Source: a virus
DNA length: 24,841 nucleotides
Reading direction: 5' to 3' (one strand)
Virus record (IMG/VR): IMGVR_UViG_3300027985_001644
Coordinates: 1 to 24,841 of that record
Shown: one piece after another, positions 13,581 through 21,532 of the stretch
How the letters are laid out: each line of letters begins with the position of its first letter
Numbering within the stretch: the stretch's first letter is position 1
Notes under the pieces: generated by a model
What the model saw: only the letters and a program-made list of their open reading frames with translations
What the model was told of the DNA's origin: nothing
Databases searched by the model: none
Made by a program: the position numbers and the translations under genes

Positions 13581-13874
13581 ATGGGAGCACCCTGGACCAA
13601 GCCCAAGATCAAGTGCGCCCTTGAGGAACGCGGCATGACCCTCACGGGCCTTGCCGAACTCAAGGGCATCTATCCGAGCCAGATGCGGAACGTCTGGAAA
13701 CGTCCCTGCCGCAACGCCGAGGCGGCGATCGCCGAGTTTCTCGACGAGCCGGTGGCGGAGCTCTTCCCGGATCGTTACCCCGTGAGGCGGTCTCGTATCC
13801 TTTCTGCCGAGAACGAGGCCCTGATCGCAAGGGAAAAAGCGCGGCGTGCCGCTGACAACGAGGCGGCGGCATGA
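13581..13874 (+). CDS. ner: Ner/Nlp-family early regulator
   Basis: A 97-aa helix-turn-helix protein of the Mu Ner / Nlp (SfsB) family. The signature is clear: APWTKPKIKCALEERGMTL, then LAELKGIYPSQMRNVWKRP and the closing FLDEPVAELFPDRY. In Mu, Ner shuts down early and repressor transcription. ACAGGAG lies ~10 bases before the ATG at 13581. It is the first rightward gene, facing the repressor across the operator, exactly as in Mu. The C-terminal ~25 residues are a charged helix (RILSAENEALIAREKARRA) beyond the usual Ner length of ~75 aa. Confidence 0.9.
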   Translation: MGAPWTKPKIKCALEERGMTLTGLAELKGIYPSQMRNVWKRPCRNAEAAIAEFLDEPVAELFPDRYPVRRSRILSAENEALIAREKARRAADNEAAA

Positions 13875-14179
13875 GCGCGGTCCTGTCGATGCGGGGAGAC
13901 GTTTTTGACGGAAGTTCGGCCGGGTTTCGGCGGAGCGCCGTAGATATCAGCGAGGTGATCGCCCTGCTGCGCGGCGGCGTTCAGCCCGATGCGGAGACGC
14001 TGTCGCGGCTGGGCATGGGCCTGCACAGGATCCGCGACTTCCTGCTGCTCGAGGCGGAAGCGCAGGCCTATCGCGAACGGATCATGGAAGATCCGGTGAT
14101 TACCGAGGTCGTCAGCCAGATCGTGCGGGCGCCGAGTGTCGCGCTGCCGCCGAAGGAGGTGGTCAATGTCCGATCGTGA
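13871..14179 (+). CDS. Hypothetical prophage early protein, 102 aa
   Basis: A soluble small protein starting in a 4-base ATGA overlap with ner. Its middle is strongly helical (DISEVIALLRGG, then LGMGLHRIRDFLLLEAEAQAY) and the end is basic. I do not recognise the family. As part of the tightly packed early operon it is likely a nucleic-acid-binding or host-modifying accessory. Coding is supported by the overlaps on both sides and codon bias like its neighbours. Confidence 0.7.
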   Translation: MSAVLSMRGDVFDGSSAGFRRSAVDISEVIALLRGGVQPDAETLSRLGMGLHRIRDFLLLEAEAQAYRERIMEDPVITEVVSQIVRAPSVALPPKEVVNVRS

Positions 14180-14300
14180 CGACGATATCAGCGTCGAGGA
14201 CGTGATCGATTTCATCGGCGCCGTGGTGATCGCGGTGACGCTGGTGGTGGGGATCTTCATTGGCGGAGGGCTCGGCGGAAGCGCCGGGCTCGGGCTGTGA
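14166..14300 (+). CDS. 44-aa single-pass membrane peptide
   Basis: A very short gene. ATG at 14166 lies inside the end of the preceding gene, preceded by AAGGAGG ~9 bases upstream, and the stop at 14298-14300 overlaps the next ATG (TGATG). The chain is an acidic N-terminus (MSDRDDDISVEDVIDF) followed by a ~20-residue hydrophobic helix (GAVVIAVTLVVGIFIGGG) and a glycine-rich end. This is a classic small single-pass membrane protein. Overlap at both ends and the strong ribosome site make it credible. Role unknown; superinfection exclusion or modulation of a host membrane complex is possible. Confidence 0.7.
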   Translation: MSDRDDDISVEDVIDFIGAVVIAVTLVVGIFIGGGLGGSAGLGL

Positions 14301-14551
14301 TGCAGATGGTGATGGGAGATCAGAGCCCCGTCGCGCGCTGGAACCGGGCGATGGAAAAGCTGCGCGAAGCGCGGCGGGCCGCGCCCGAGATGCATGACAT
14401 GGGGCTGAGCCGGAAGCAGCGCGATACGGCCATCGTGACCTATGCGCGCGCAGTGGACGAGCTCGTCAAGGAGCTCGGCCTGATGCTGGAAACCGGCGTC
14501 CTCGAGGAGGTCGAGGACTTCCTGCAGATCATCTACGGAGGGGTGGCATGA
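14300..14551 (+). CDS. Hypothetical early protein, 83 aa
   Basis: Starts at the ATG at 14300, overlapping the previous stop codon. The chain is almost wholly helical and charged (MEKLREARRAAPEMHDM, then a long helix ending EEVEDFLQIIYGG), suggesting a small coiled or helical bundle. No family recognised. It overlaps the next gene by 4 bases (ATGA), so it is translationally coupled in the early operon. Confidence 0.7.
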   Translation: MQMVMGDQSPVARWNRAMEKLREARRAAPEMHDMGLSRKQRDTAIVTYARAVDELVKELGLMLETGVLEEVEDFLQIIYGGVA

Positions 14552-14829
14552 TCGTGACCAAGTTCAATCGGGGGTCCCGTCAGAGATCGCCGCGGGAACG
14601 GCTGCGCACCGCAGCGCTGGTGGCGCAGAACATGTCGCAGTTCAGGCACTCGAAGGACCTCATCGAGCAGTTCGAGCGCACCTGTTCCGGCGAGGTGTCG
14701 GTGGTTTCTGGCGGCTACCGTGCCAAGGCGCTCGGCTTTTCGTCCAGGGCTACCTGCAGCCGATATCAGGCGGTGCGAAACTGGATCAACCAGGTGCTTT
14801 CAAAAGCCGAACTGGCAGGGGTGGCATGA
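14548..14829 (+). CDS. Hypothetical basic early protein, 93 aa
   Basis: GGAGGGGTGGC precedes the ATG. The protein is basic, with Arg-rich segments (RGSRQRSPRERLRT) and a C-terminal half resembling a small helix-turn-helix or nucleic-acid-binding fold (ALGFSSRATCSRYQAVRN). No family recognised. It ends in a 4-base overlap with the next gene. The junction motif GGGGTGGCATGAT occurs at both its start and its end, showing a repeated coupling signal. Confidence 0.7.
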   Translation: MIVTKFNRGSRQRSPRERLRTAALVAQNMSQFRHSKDLIEQFERTCSGEVSVVSGGYRAKALGFSSRATCSRYQAVRNWINQVLSKAELAGVA

Positions 14830-15341
14830 TGGAGCAGAGCCAGAAATACGCCGAATTTGACGGCGTAAGCATCCCGCTTCGTCCCCTTCTCGAGCTAAGC
14901 GACATCGTGTTGGCGCAACAGCTTCCGGACATGCTGCGTTGGGTCGCGCGCTGGGGTGGCATTCCGCTGGCTGCGCAGCATGTCACGGTGACCGAGGAGC
15001 CGCATCAGGAGGCCGAACCGAACCCGGCCGCACCGACTGCGACGGCGTCGGAACGTCCTCTCTGGTGGGTCGCAATCGAGGCGGAGCTGGAGCAGATCGG
15101 CTATTCGGCCGGCTGGACGGCTGAATGCGATCTATGGCTGGTCGAGGCCTTCGCGAATGGCACGCCGATCGAGGCGACCTGTGATGCGCTGGGGGTCGAT
15201 GCGAAGACGGCGCGGGCCCGGTTCATCACGCTGACGCCGAATTGTGTCAACAGCCGTGGAGCCAGATCGGTCACGCCGGATCGCAGCAACAAGCTGATTC
15301 ATGTGCTGCGGGCCCGCGCCGCAGCGATGGGGGTGAAGTGA
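14826..15341 (+). CDS. Hypothetical early protein with C-terminal HTH-like segment
   Basis: A 171-aa protein (ATG at 14826; a second ATG follows directly). The N-terminal ~60 residues are helical, followed by a proline/alanine/glutamate linker. A C-terminal domain starting near residue 78 contains a helix-turn-helix-like stretch (GTPIEATCDALGVDAKTARARF) and a basic end (SNKLIHVLRARAAAM). It is probably DNA-binding. I do not recognise the family. It is coupled to both neighbours by overlaps. Confidence 0.65.
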   Translation: MMEQSQKYAEFDGVSIPLRPLLELSDIVLAQQLPDMLRWVARWGGIPLAAQHVTVTEEPHQEAEPNPAAPTATASERPLWWVAIEAELEQIGYSAGWTAECDLWLVEAFANGTPIEATCDALGVDAKTARARFITLTPNCVNSRGARSVTPDRSNKLIHVLRARAAAMGVK

Positions 15342-15853
15342 TGCGCAACCCGTGCAGCTGTGTCAGCCATAACCGACCAGATCTCGGCGGCACCGAAGCC
15401 GAAGTCGTGCTGCCGTTCCGGATGCATTTCGAGGGCCTCAACGGGCGTGGGCTGCGTGATGATCTTCCGCTGACGGTCAGCGTCGATCCGTGCATCGCCG
15501 ACGTCATGCAGGCGATGTGGCGCGCGGGCATTGAGACGGCTGGATGTTGCTGCGGTCATCGCGGAGCATTCGGCGGGCCGAGCGTGATCATCGTGCATCC
15601 GGAAGATGCCGCCGATGCCACCCATGTGCTCGAGCAGGACTGCCGGGCCTGGCAGGTGATGTTCTGGGCGGGCGGCGATCATCAGCCTGACCGTCAGATC
15701 ATTGACGATGAGGCGTTTCACGACGACGACATCGCAGATGAGCCTGATGCCTGGCCGCATGGCTGGTGGGTCCTGCCGGCGGCGCTGGTCGGCCTGCTGT
15801 TCTGGGCCGGTATCATCATCGCCATGGTCTTCTGGATCGCATCGCTGCTCTGA
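15341..15853 (+). CDS. Cys-rich protein with C-terminal membrane helix
   Basis: A 170-aa protein with a possible metal site, GCCCGHRG at residues 68-75, within a small domain seen in phage-encoded hypothetical proteins. It is followed by an acidic linker (residues ~120-138) and one C-terminal transmembrane helix (about 143-169, WWVLPAALVGLLFWAGIIIA). The ATG at 15341 overlaps the preceding stop. This layout suggests a tail-anchored protein with its Cys domain in the cytoplasm. It ends the first block of early genes and is followed by a hairpin-rich gap. Function unknown. Confidence 0.7.
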   Translation: MRNPCSCVSHNRPDLGGTEAEVVLPFRMHFEGLNGRGLRDDLPLTVSVDPCIADVMQAMWRAGIETAGCCCGHRGAFGGPSVIIVHPEDAADATHVLEQDCRAWQVMFWAGGDHQPDRQIIDDEAFHDDDIADEPDAWPHGWWVLPAALVGLLFWAGIIIAMVFWIASLL

Positions 15854-15903
15854 ACGGAATTCCGCGCCACCGAAGCCACCACTCCTCCCTGGACGCGTGG
15901 CGC

Positions 15904-15983
15904 GGAAGGCGCCGGGGCCTTCCTCCCCCCTGGGCTCCGGCGCCTGCGGAAACATCCGCCTGCGGCAGGGCGCTGCGCGCCCT
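15904..15983 (+). terminator. Tandem hairpins before the parB-like gene
   Basis: Four stems fall within 80 bases. They are GGAAGGC/GCCTTCC (15904-15923, followed by TCCCCCC), GGCGCCGG/CCGGCGCC (15908-15944), GCGGA/TCCGC (15946-15959) and AGGGCGC/GCGCCCT (15967-15983). The first two share bases and cannot form together. A partial terminator or attenuator is likely; no long T-run is present. Confidence 0.45.
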
Positions 15984-16010
15984 TCGAACTGACATCAATA
16001 CAGGCACATC

Positions 16011-16844
16011 ATGACGACTTCTGAAATCCGCCGGATCCCGCTCGAGCTGATCGACGTCCCCGCCGATCGGGCACGGGACTATGACGAGGCCACCGCCGCG
16101 GCGCTGGCCGCCATCCTCAAGGTGCAGGGGTTGATGCACCCGATCCGGGTTCGCGCGGTCGGAGACCGCTTTGCGCTGATCGCCGGCCTGCACCGGCTTG
16201 GCGCCTTCCGGATCAATGGCGAGGCCTCGATCCCCGCCACCTTCTCGGCCGCCGCGAACGATGATGAAGCCCGCCTCGAGGAGGTGATGGAAAACCTCGG
16301 ACGGGGCGAGCTGATCGCGCTCGACCGCTGCCATCACCTCTATGAGCTGAAGGTGATCCATGATGCAGCGCATCCTGATGCGGTTCGCGGCGGGCGCCCG
16401 AAAAGTGGGAAAAGTTTTCCCACTTCTGACGATGCTGAGGTCTTCGGCCTTGCCAGCACCGTGGCCGAGAGTGTCGGCCTGTCCAAGCGCGCCATCAACA
16501 TGGCCGTCAAAATCTGGACGGATCTGACGCCCGCCTCGCGCCTGCGCCTGGTCGGCACCGACCTTGCTCGCAAGCAGACCGAGCTCAAGGCGCTGTCCGA
16601 GCAGAAGCCGGCGATGCAGGCGAAGATCCTCGCGCTGATCGAGGGCGCCGATCATCCTGACATCCAGAACGTCGCCAGTGCGCTTGCCTTCCTCGAGCGC
16701 GGCGTGGAAATCAGCCCCATCGAGAAGCAGTTCCAGTCGATCAACACGGCGTTCAGCAAGCTCGCCGATGATGCGCTCGACATGGTGGTGTCGAACCACG
16801 CCGATCGCATGATCGCCTCGCTCAAGCGGCTGGGGCGCATCTGA
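16011..16844 (+). CDS. ParB/Srx-fold nuclease-type protein of Mu-like phage
   Basis: A 277-aa protein with an N-terminal ParB/sulfiredoxin-like domain: IPLELIDVP, then LMHPIRVRAVGDRFALIAGLHRLGAF (the GxHR box in place of the GERR of true ParB) and ENLGRGELIALDR. It is followed by an HTH region (VAESVGLSKRAINMAVKIW). In Rhodobacter-type Mu phages such a gene precedes the transposase genes. There is no parA beside it, so chromosome-style partition is unlikely; it may be a CTP-binding DNA clamp or accessory factor. It starts at 16011 without an obvious strong ribosome site and ends overlapping the next ATG. The domain call is firm, the role is inferred. Confidence 0.85.
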   Translation: MTTSEIRRIPLELIDVPADRARDYDEATAAALAAILKVQGLMHPIRVRAVGDRFALIAGLHRLGAFRINGEASIPATFSAAANDDEARLEEVMENLGRGELIALDRCHHLYELKVIHDAAHPDAVRGGRPKSGKSFPTSDDAEVFGLASTVAESVGLSKRAINMAVKIWTDLTPASRLRLVGTDLARKQTELKALSEQKPAMQAKILALIEGADHPDIQNVASALAFLERGVEISPIEKQFQSINTAFSKLADDALDMVVSNHADRMIASLKRLGRI

Positions 16845-17308
16845 TGTCCCGCTTCCGCGACCCTTTGACGAAGGATCTGTTTGCCTGGCGGCCACCCAAG
16901 GTGGGCGTGGGCTACAGCGAGGACGTCATCGGGCGCGGCCGTCTGGACAGCAAGGTCGCGCGGCTGATCAGCCAGGCACTGCGGGACGCACGTGAGAACG
17001 ATGTCAGCCGGGCCGAGGCAGCGCGCCGAATGAGCGCGTTCCTTGCCCGGCCGATCAGCGAAGCGATGCTCAACAAGTGGTCGTCGGAGGGATCCGAGGA
17101 GCACCGGATCCCGCTCGACGCCTTCATCGCCCTCGTGCACGCGACGGATGCGAAGGAGCTGCTCGGCTTCGTTCCGGGCGAGTTCGGCCTGACGGTGATC
17201 GAGACCGAATATGCGGAGCTGATCGAAGAGCGCCTGCTCGACGACCACATCGAGGAATTGCAGGCACGCAAGCAAGCGTTGGCCGCTCGCAGGAAGATCC
17301 GCAGATGA
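16844..17308 (+). CDS. Hypothetical DNA-binding-like protein before transposase
   Basis: A 154-aa protein between parB-like and transposase genes, overlapping both (TGATG and ATGA). The central part looks like an XRE-like or HTH region (DVSRAEAARRMSAFLARPIS, then LNKWSSEGSEEHRIPL, with FIALVHATDAKELLGF as the C-terminal helices of such domains). The C-terminal ~35 residues form a charged helix ending in RRKIRR. I infer a small DNA-binding protein of the transposition operon; the family is commonly found just before MuA in related phages. Confidence 0.75.
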   Translation: MSRFRDPLTKDLFAWRPPKVGVGYSEDVIGRGRLDSKVARLISQALRDARENDVSRAEAARRMSAFLARPISEAMLNKWSSEGSEEHRIPLDAFIALVHATDAKELLGFVPGEFGLTVIETEYAELIEERLLDDHIEELQARKQALAARRKIRR

Positions 17309-19593
17309 ACGACCAGTCCCTGCCCCTTCAGGAATTCTTCACGGCGCGTGAGCTGGCCGAGCTGTCCGCGCGGTTGGGATATGACGGGCTTCCCGGGACC
17401 GAGAGCGGTGTGATCCGTCGCGCCAAGCGCGAGGGCTGGAACGATCAGCCCGGATCGCTGTGCAGAAAGCGCGCAGGGGTAGCCGGCGGCGGTGGTCTTG
17501 AATACCACATATCGCTGCTTCCAGCCCTGCAGGGAATGCTTCTGAAGAGCCGCATGCTGCAGACCGGCGTCCGCAATCGAAATGCGATCGCTGTGAAGTC
17601 CGAAGCCGTCCCTGCCGTGCCTGCTGCCTTGGCGCGCCGCGCGCGGACCACGGCTGAAGCGCGCTCGGAGATCATGGTCGCGATCATCGGCTATGCGGCC
17701 CGCGCCGGCAAGAAGCCCTCCCAGGCAATGGCTGATTTTCTTGCGGCCCAGGAGGGTCATCGTCACTGGATTGCGGCTTGCGCGGCGCGCGATCGGGGGG
17801 ATTTTCTCGATGCTCCGAGCATGCGTGCGCTTCAGATGGGATCGCCACTGACCCGTCCTTTCGACCCCAAGGCCCCCTATGGGTTCGGCGTGTCGGAAGA
17901 GGTCTTGCGGCTTGCAAACAATCGACCCCGCGGCGGTGATTTCATCCAAGTCGGTCGGTCCGCCCTTTACGAATGGATGAAGGCGCATCGAGAACGGGGA
18001 TTTTCCGCGCTCGCGCCCGCACGGACAAAGGCGCCCGAGCCCATTCCGGATGACTTCTGGCGCTTCATGCGTTTTTTCGCACAACCAGCAAAGCCTGCGA
18101 TCTCGCGCAGCCACAAGAAATACCTGGACAGCACCCCTTCCGGTGTCATCGCCCTGACGATCGATCAGGTCAAATACACCCTGCGCGAGAAGCTCAACCA
18201 TATCGAGCGCAACAAGGGTCGTGAGGGGCCGCTGACCTTGCGCTCGCGCTTGGCCTATGTCTCGCGCGACACGTCGGACCTGCTGCCCAGCACGATCTAT
18301 GTGGCCGACGGTCATACTTTCGATGCCGAGGTTGCAGACCCGAATTCCTACGGAGCAATGCGGCCGGAAATCACCTCGATCATGGATGTCGCGACGCGTC
18401 GCCTCGTTGGTTGGGCGATCTCGCGCAAGGAGAATGTCATCGCGGTGACCGAGGCCTTGCGCAATGCCTGCTTGGAGAACGGGATTTGCGCCGTGTTCTA
18501 CGTGGATAACGGTCCAGGCTACAAGAACAAGACCTATGACGATGAGGGCAATGGCCTCATGGCCCGTCTTGGTATCGAGAAGTATCATGCTCGGGCTTAC
18601 GGGTCCCAGGCAAAGGGTAACATCGAGCGATCGCACCAGACCATCTGGATCACCCTGGCGAAGGAGTTCCCCACCTATCTGGGTGATGCGATGGACAAGG
18701 AGGCGCGTCAAAAGGCCTTCCGCCAGAGCCGCAAGGAGATTGCAGAGGTCGGAGCTTCGACCCTTCTGATGCCCTGGGAGACCTTCCGCGAAGCCATCGC
18801 GCGCCGCGCCGAGGAATATAATAGCGAGCCCCACAGTTCCCTACCGCAGATCATCGATCCGGTGACGGGGCGGCGCCGCTTCATGACGCCGAACGAGGCC
18901 TGGGCGCAGCATGTCCGAGACGGATTCGAGCCTGTCCTTGTCGATCCGGAGATGATGGACGATCTCTTCCGGCCCTACGTCGAGCGCACCGTGTCTCGCT
19001 GCCTCGTCCAGTGGAACACGAACGAGTATTTCAGCCTCGATCTCAACCCTTACCACGAGAAGCGGGTGTTCGTGGGCTATGATGATGCCCAGGCAGACCG
19101 GGTCTGGGTGCGTGAGATCGATCGCGAGACCGGTGAGCCCGGGAGACTGATCACCGTAGCCGTCTATGGCGGGAACAAGGTCAGCTACATGCCGCGGACC
19201 CGTATCGCCGCCGCTGAAGAGAAGCGGCAAAAGGGCGCCCTCAAGCGGATCGAGGCGAAAGTGCGGGACGTCGAGGCCGAACGGGTCGCGCCGATGCTGG
19301 AGCACCAACCTACCCAGACGACCGCGGAGATTTTCGAGGTTCACGCGGACCCGGCGCCCGTCATGGAGCCATCAGATCCCGTCAAGAATATCTCCCCCCA
19401 GGCGCCGCGGCGGATCAGCTTTGCTTCGGACGAAGAGCTCGCAGCTTGGGCGCTGCAGCACCCTGACCAGCTCAGTGCGAACCAGATCAGGGTGCTGCGC
19501 AACTGCATGGGCAATTCGACGGCCCGTGACCTTTTCAGAATGTCAGGCATCGACGTGGAGGCGCTTCGAACCCTCCTCCGCGCCGTTGCCTGA
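17305..19593 (+). CDS. Mu-type DDE transposase (MuA homologue)
   Basis: A 762-aa transposase catalysing strand cleavage and transfer of the prophage ends during replicative transposition. The N-terminal ~250 residues are DNA-binding domains, beginning with a MuA-like winged helix (FTARELAEL..., GLPGTESGVIRRAKREGW). The RNase H-like core carries Asp335 (VADGH), Asp401 (YVDNGPG) and Glu441 (KGNIERSHQ). A beta-barrel domain follows (~res 550-650), then a basic helix-rich domain (EEKRQKGALKRIEAKVRD) and a C-terminal tail that likely contacts the MuB ATPase. The ATG at 17305 overlaps the previous gene; the frame is open upstream but has no other suitable start. Transposase and ATPase genes are 37 bases apart. 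Confidence 0.95.
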   Translation: MNDQSLPLQEFFTARELAELSARLGYDGLPGTESGVIRRAKREGWNDQPGSLCRKRAGVAGGGGLEYHISLLPALQGMLLKSRMLQTGVRNRNAIAVKSEAVPAVPAALARRARTTAEARSEIMVAIIGYAARAGKKPSQAMADFLAAQEGHRHWIAACAARDRGDFLDAPSMRALQMGSPLTRPFDPKAPYGFGVSEEVLRLANNRPRGGDFIQVGRSALYEWMKAHRERGFSALAPARTKAPEPIPDDFWRFMRFFAQPAKPAISRSHKKYLDSTPSGVIALTIDQVKYTLREKLNHIERNKGREGPLTLRSRLAYVSRDTSDLLPSTIYVADGHTFDAEVADPNSYGAMRPEITSIMDVATRRLVGWAISRKENVIAVTEALRNACLENGICAVFYVDNGPGYKNKTYDDEGNGLMARLGIEKYHARAYGSQAKGNIERSHQTIWITLAKEFPTYLGDAMDKEARQKAFRQSRKEIAEVGASTLLMPWETFREAIARRAEEYNSEPHSSLPQIIDPVTGRRRFMTPNEAWAQHVRDGFEPVLVDPEMMDDLFRPYVERTVSRCLVQWNTNEYFSLDLNPYHEKRVFVGYDDAQADRVWVREIDRETGEPGRLITVAVYGGNKVSYMPRTRIAAAEEKRQKGALKRIEAKVRDVEAERVAPMLEHQPTQTTAEIFEVHADPAPVMEPSDPVKNISPQAPRRISFASDEELAAWALQHPDQLSANQIRVLRNCMGNSTARDLFRMSGIDVEALRTLLRAVA

Positions 19594-19630
19594 CCAACCA
19601 GAAACTTTCCGGAGATGAGGAGAGCATAGC

Positions 19631-20404
19631 ATGAGACCGACCTTTGTCGAGACGAGCAACGTCAGGGAGTTCTATGGCGCCCTGAAGAAGGTCAATGAAC
19701 GCGGCGCACAGGAGGCCTGCCTCGTCGTCGTGGATGGCAAGCCGGGCCTGGGCAAAACCACTACGATCAATCGCTGGACCACCCAGACGGGCAGCATCTA
19801 TCTGCGTGCACAGAAGGGGTGGGATTACAGCTGGTTCATCCAGGAGCTCTTGGCGGAACTCTCCGTCGACCCGAAAAGCATCCGTGGCAAGCGGGACCGT
19901 TTCGCCCGGGCGCTTCAGGAACTGCAGGACCGTGCCGAGAGGGCGATGCTGCTTGATAAGACCTTCGGGCTGGTGATTGACGAGTGCGATCTCGTCTCCT
20001 CGCGCGGCGAGATCATGGAAGCGATCCGCGGCATTTCGGATCTCAAGTTTCTGCCCACAATCCTCGTGGGCATGGGCACGCTGCGCGATAACCTGCGCCG
20101 CTTTCCCCAGATTGAGAGTCGTGCACCGAATAAGGTCAGCTTCCTGCCAGCGTCGATCGAGGATGCGCGCGCGCTGATCGCTGGCCGTTGCGAAGTGCCG
20201 GTCGCCGATGATCTCGTCCAGTATGTCTGGAAGGCCTCGCGCGGCTTCAATCGTGAGATCCTCGACGCGATCGCTCACATCGAACGCTTCGGACTGCGAA
20301 TCAACATCGATCAGACCGGGCTCACCATTGCTGATATGGCCGGGCAGCCGATCATGACCGACCGTACCACCGGCAAGGACATCTTCGTCACGGGGGCGAT
20401 GTGA
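19631..20404 (+). CDS. MuB-like AAA+ ATPase (transposition target selector)
   Basis: A 257-aa ATPase that binds target DNA and activates MuA. The Walker A is VDGKPGLGKTT (Lys42) and the Walker B is LVIDECD (Asp117, Glu118). The N-terminal TFVETSNVREFYGAL resembles other transposition AAA+ proteins. GAGGAG precedes the ATG. It is shorter than Mu B (312 aa) and lacks an obvious N-terminal HTH appendage, as in B3/RcapMu-type phages. Its stop overlaps the next ATG. Confidence 0.92.
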   Translation: MRPTFVETSNVREFYGALKKVNERGAQEACLVVVDGKPGLGKTTTINRWTTQTGSIYLRAQKGWDYSWFIQELLAELSVDPKSIRGKRDRFARALQELQDRAERAMLLDKTFGLVIDECDLVSSRGEIMEAIRGISDLKFLPTILVGMGTLRDNLRRFPQIESRAPNKVSFLPASIEDARALIAGRCEVPVADDLVQYVWKASRGFNREILDAIAHIERFGLRINIDQTGLTIADMAGQPIMTDRTTGKDIFVTGAM

Positions 20405-20997
20405 TGGTCGATCGCCACCACCCTGGCAAAGCCCCTACGGCAGTCCTCGCCGCACTTGGCGATGGATCGTGCCGCACGATCGCTGATCTGGAAACAGCGC
20501 TCGACCTGACGGCACGGCAGGTTTCTGACGCCGCTGCGAATTTGCTGCGTCGCGACTACTTGATGCGCATGGAGGTCGGTTGCTACAAGCTGACCGACGA
20601 AGGGATCGCCGCCGCACAACGCGGCGAGGTGATTACCTCCGGGCCACGCGGAAAGCGCAATTCCTGCACGGTCTTTCAAAATACTTTCCGCCAGCGCGCA
20701 TGGCTATCGATGCGTACCCGTGGGCGTTTCACGCTCGCCGATCTGGTCTGCGACGCGGCGACTGAACATGATCGCGACCCGCTCGAAAATGCACGCCGTT
20801 ACGTCGCGGTGCTGGTGCAGGCGGGCTACGTCCTCGAACTTCCTCGCCGCAAAGCAGGCACTGCGCCGACCTCGAACGGCTACAAGCTGTTTGCGCTCGC
20901 CCAGAATACCGGACGCGCAGCGCCGATTTACAGTGCCGAGCGCCGCGTGCTTCACGACCCCAATCGTCGGGAGGACGTGCCGTGCAAGCGCGCCTGA
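20404..20997 (+). CDS. Winged-helix-like prophage early protein, 197 aa
   Basis: Two winged-helix-like halves can be read. The first is GSCRTIADLETALDLTARQVSDAAANLLRR followed by a wing (VGCYKLTDEGIAAA). The second begins at RGRFTLADLVCDAATE and runs to YVAVLVQAGYVLEL. The fold suggests a DNA-binding regulator. The ATG at 20404 overlaps the MuB stop; a GTG one codon earlier is in frame. It overlaps the next gene by 16 bases. Exact function is unknown. Confidence 0.75.
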   Translation: MVDRHHPGKAPTAVLAALGDGSCRTIADLETALDLTARQVSDAAANLLRRDYLMRMEVGCYKLTDEGIAAAQRGEVITSGPRGKRNSCTVFQNTFRQRAWLSMRTRGRFTLADLVCDAATEHDRDPLENARRYVAVLVQAGYVLELPRRKAGTAPTSNGYKLFALAQNTGRAAPIYSAERRVLHDPNRREDVPCKRA

Positions 20998-21344
20998 TCG
21001 ACCTGCCTGATCCTGAGTGGTTGCAAATCCTCCGTGATGAGGTCGCGAAACCCGGCGCGACCATCGCCGGTGTAGCAGCCTCGATCGGTATGAAGCGCAC
21101 TGCCCTGTCGATGCTGCTTTCCGGAAAATACCCGGCCAAACTGGACAGGGTGAGCGCGAAATTCGGTCCGGTCGTCCTGGATCATTACCGCGGCCAGCTG
21201 CTCTGCCCGCATGTGCGCCATGGCATCGGCGCGGATGAGTGCCGCGCCAATGCTGCAGCGCCGATGTCTACCTCCAACCCCGTCAAATTTGCGCAGTGGT
21301 CGGCCTGCCGGCGCTGTTCTTTCAACCCCACAAAGAAAGCTTAG
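20982..21344 (+). CDS. HTH protein with C-terminal Cys cluster, 120 aa
   Basis: GTG start at 20982 with GGAGG upstream inside the previous gene. Residues ~25-50 form a HTH (ATIAGVAASIGMKRTALSML, then LSGKYPAKL), and the C-terminus has paired cysteines (LLCPHV, DECR and ACRRCSF) that could bind zinc. Proteins of this layout recur in the early region of Mu-like phages. I infer a small regulator; the family name is not known to me. Confidence 0.75.
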   Translation: MQARLIDLPDPEWLQILRDEVAKPGATIAGVAASIGMKRTALSMLLSGKYPAKLDRVSAKFGPVVLDHYRGQLLCPHVRHGIGADECRANAAAPMSTSNPVKFAQWSACRRCSFNPTKKA

Positions 21345-21346
21345 CC

Positions 21347-21532
21347 ATGGCTGACAGTACTACCACCCTCACGCTGAACGAAGGCACTTTCATGCTGATC
21401 GATCAGATCCTGCAGGATGAGCGCGGTGTCGAAGAGATCGATCCCAAAGAAGTCGCAGAAGTGATCGTGAATGCGATCAAGAAACTCGTGCGCGACAACC
21501 CCACCACCTCCGAGGAATCCATCAATGTCTGA
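21347..21532 (+). CDS. Small acidic hypothetical protein, 61 aa
   Basis: ATG at 21347 preceded by AAAGAAAGC. The chain is acidic and helical (MLIDQILQDERGVEEIDP, then KEVAEVIVNAIKKLVRDN) with no known motif. It overlaps the DUF3164 gene by 8 bases, so coding is supported mainly by operon packing and the helical heptad-like pattern. Confidence 0.65.
   Translation: MADSTTTLTLNEGTFMLIDQILQDERGVEEIDPKEVAEVIVNAIKKLVRDNPTTSEESINV

Noticed and set aside
16011-16844. True plasmid-type ParB partition system
   Set aside because: No parA and no parS-like repeats nearby; the gene sits in a Mu-like early operon where ParB-like proteins are usual.
15816-16895. Minus-strand frame of 359 codons
   Set aside because: Antisense to the ParB-like gene; composition typical of a shadow frame.
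16912-18834. Minus-strand frame of 640 codons opposite the transposase
   Set aside because: Shadow of the transposase gene, whose catalytic residues and domain order are clear; the minus product has no recognisable domain.
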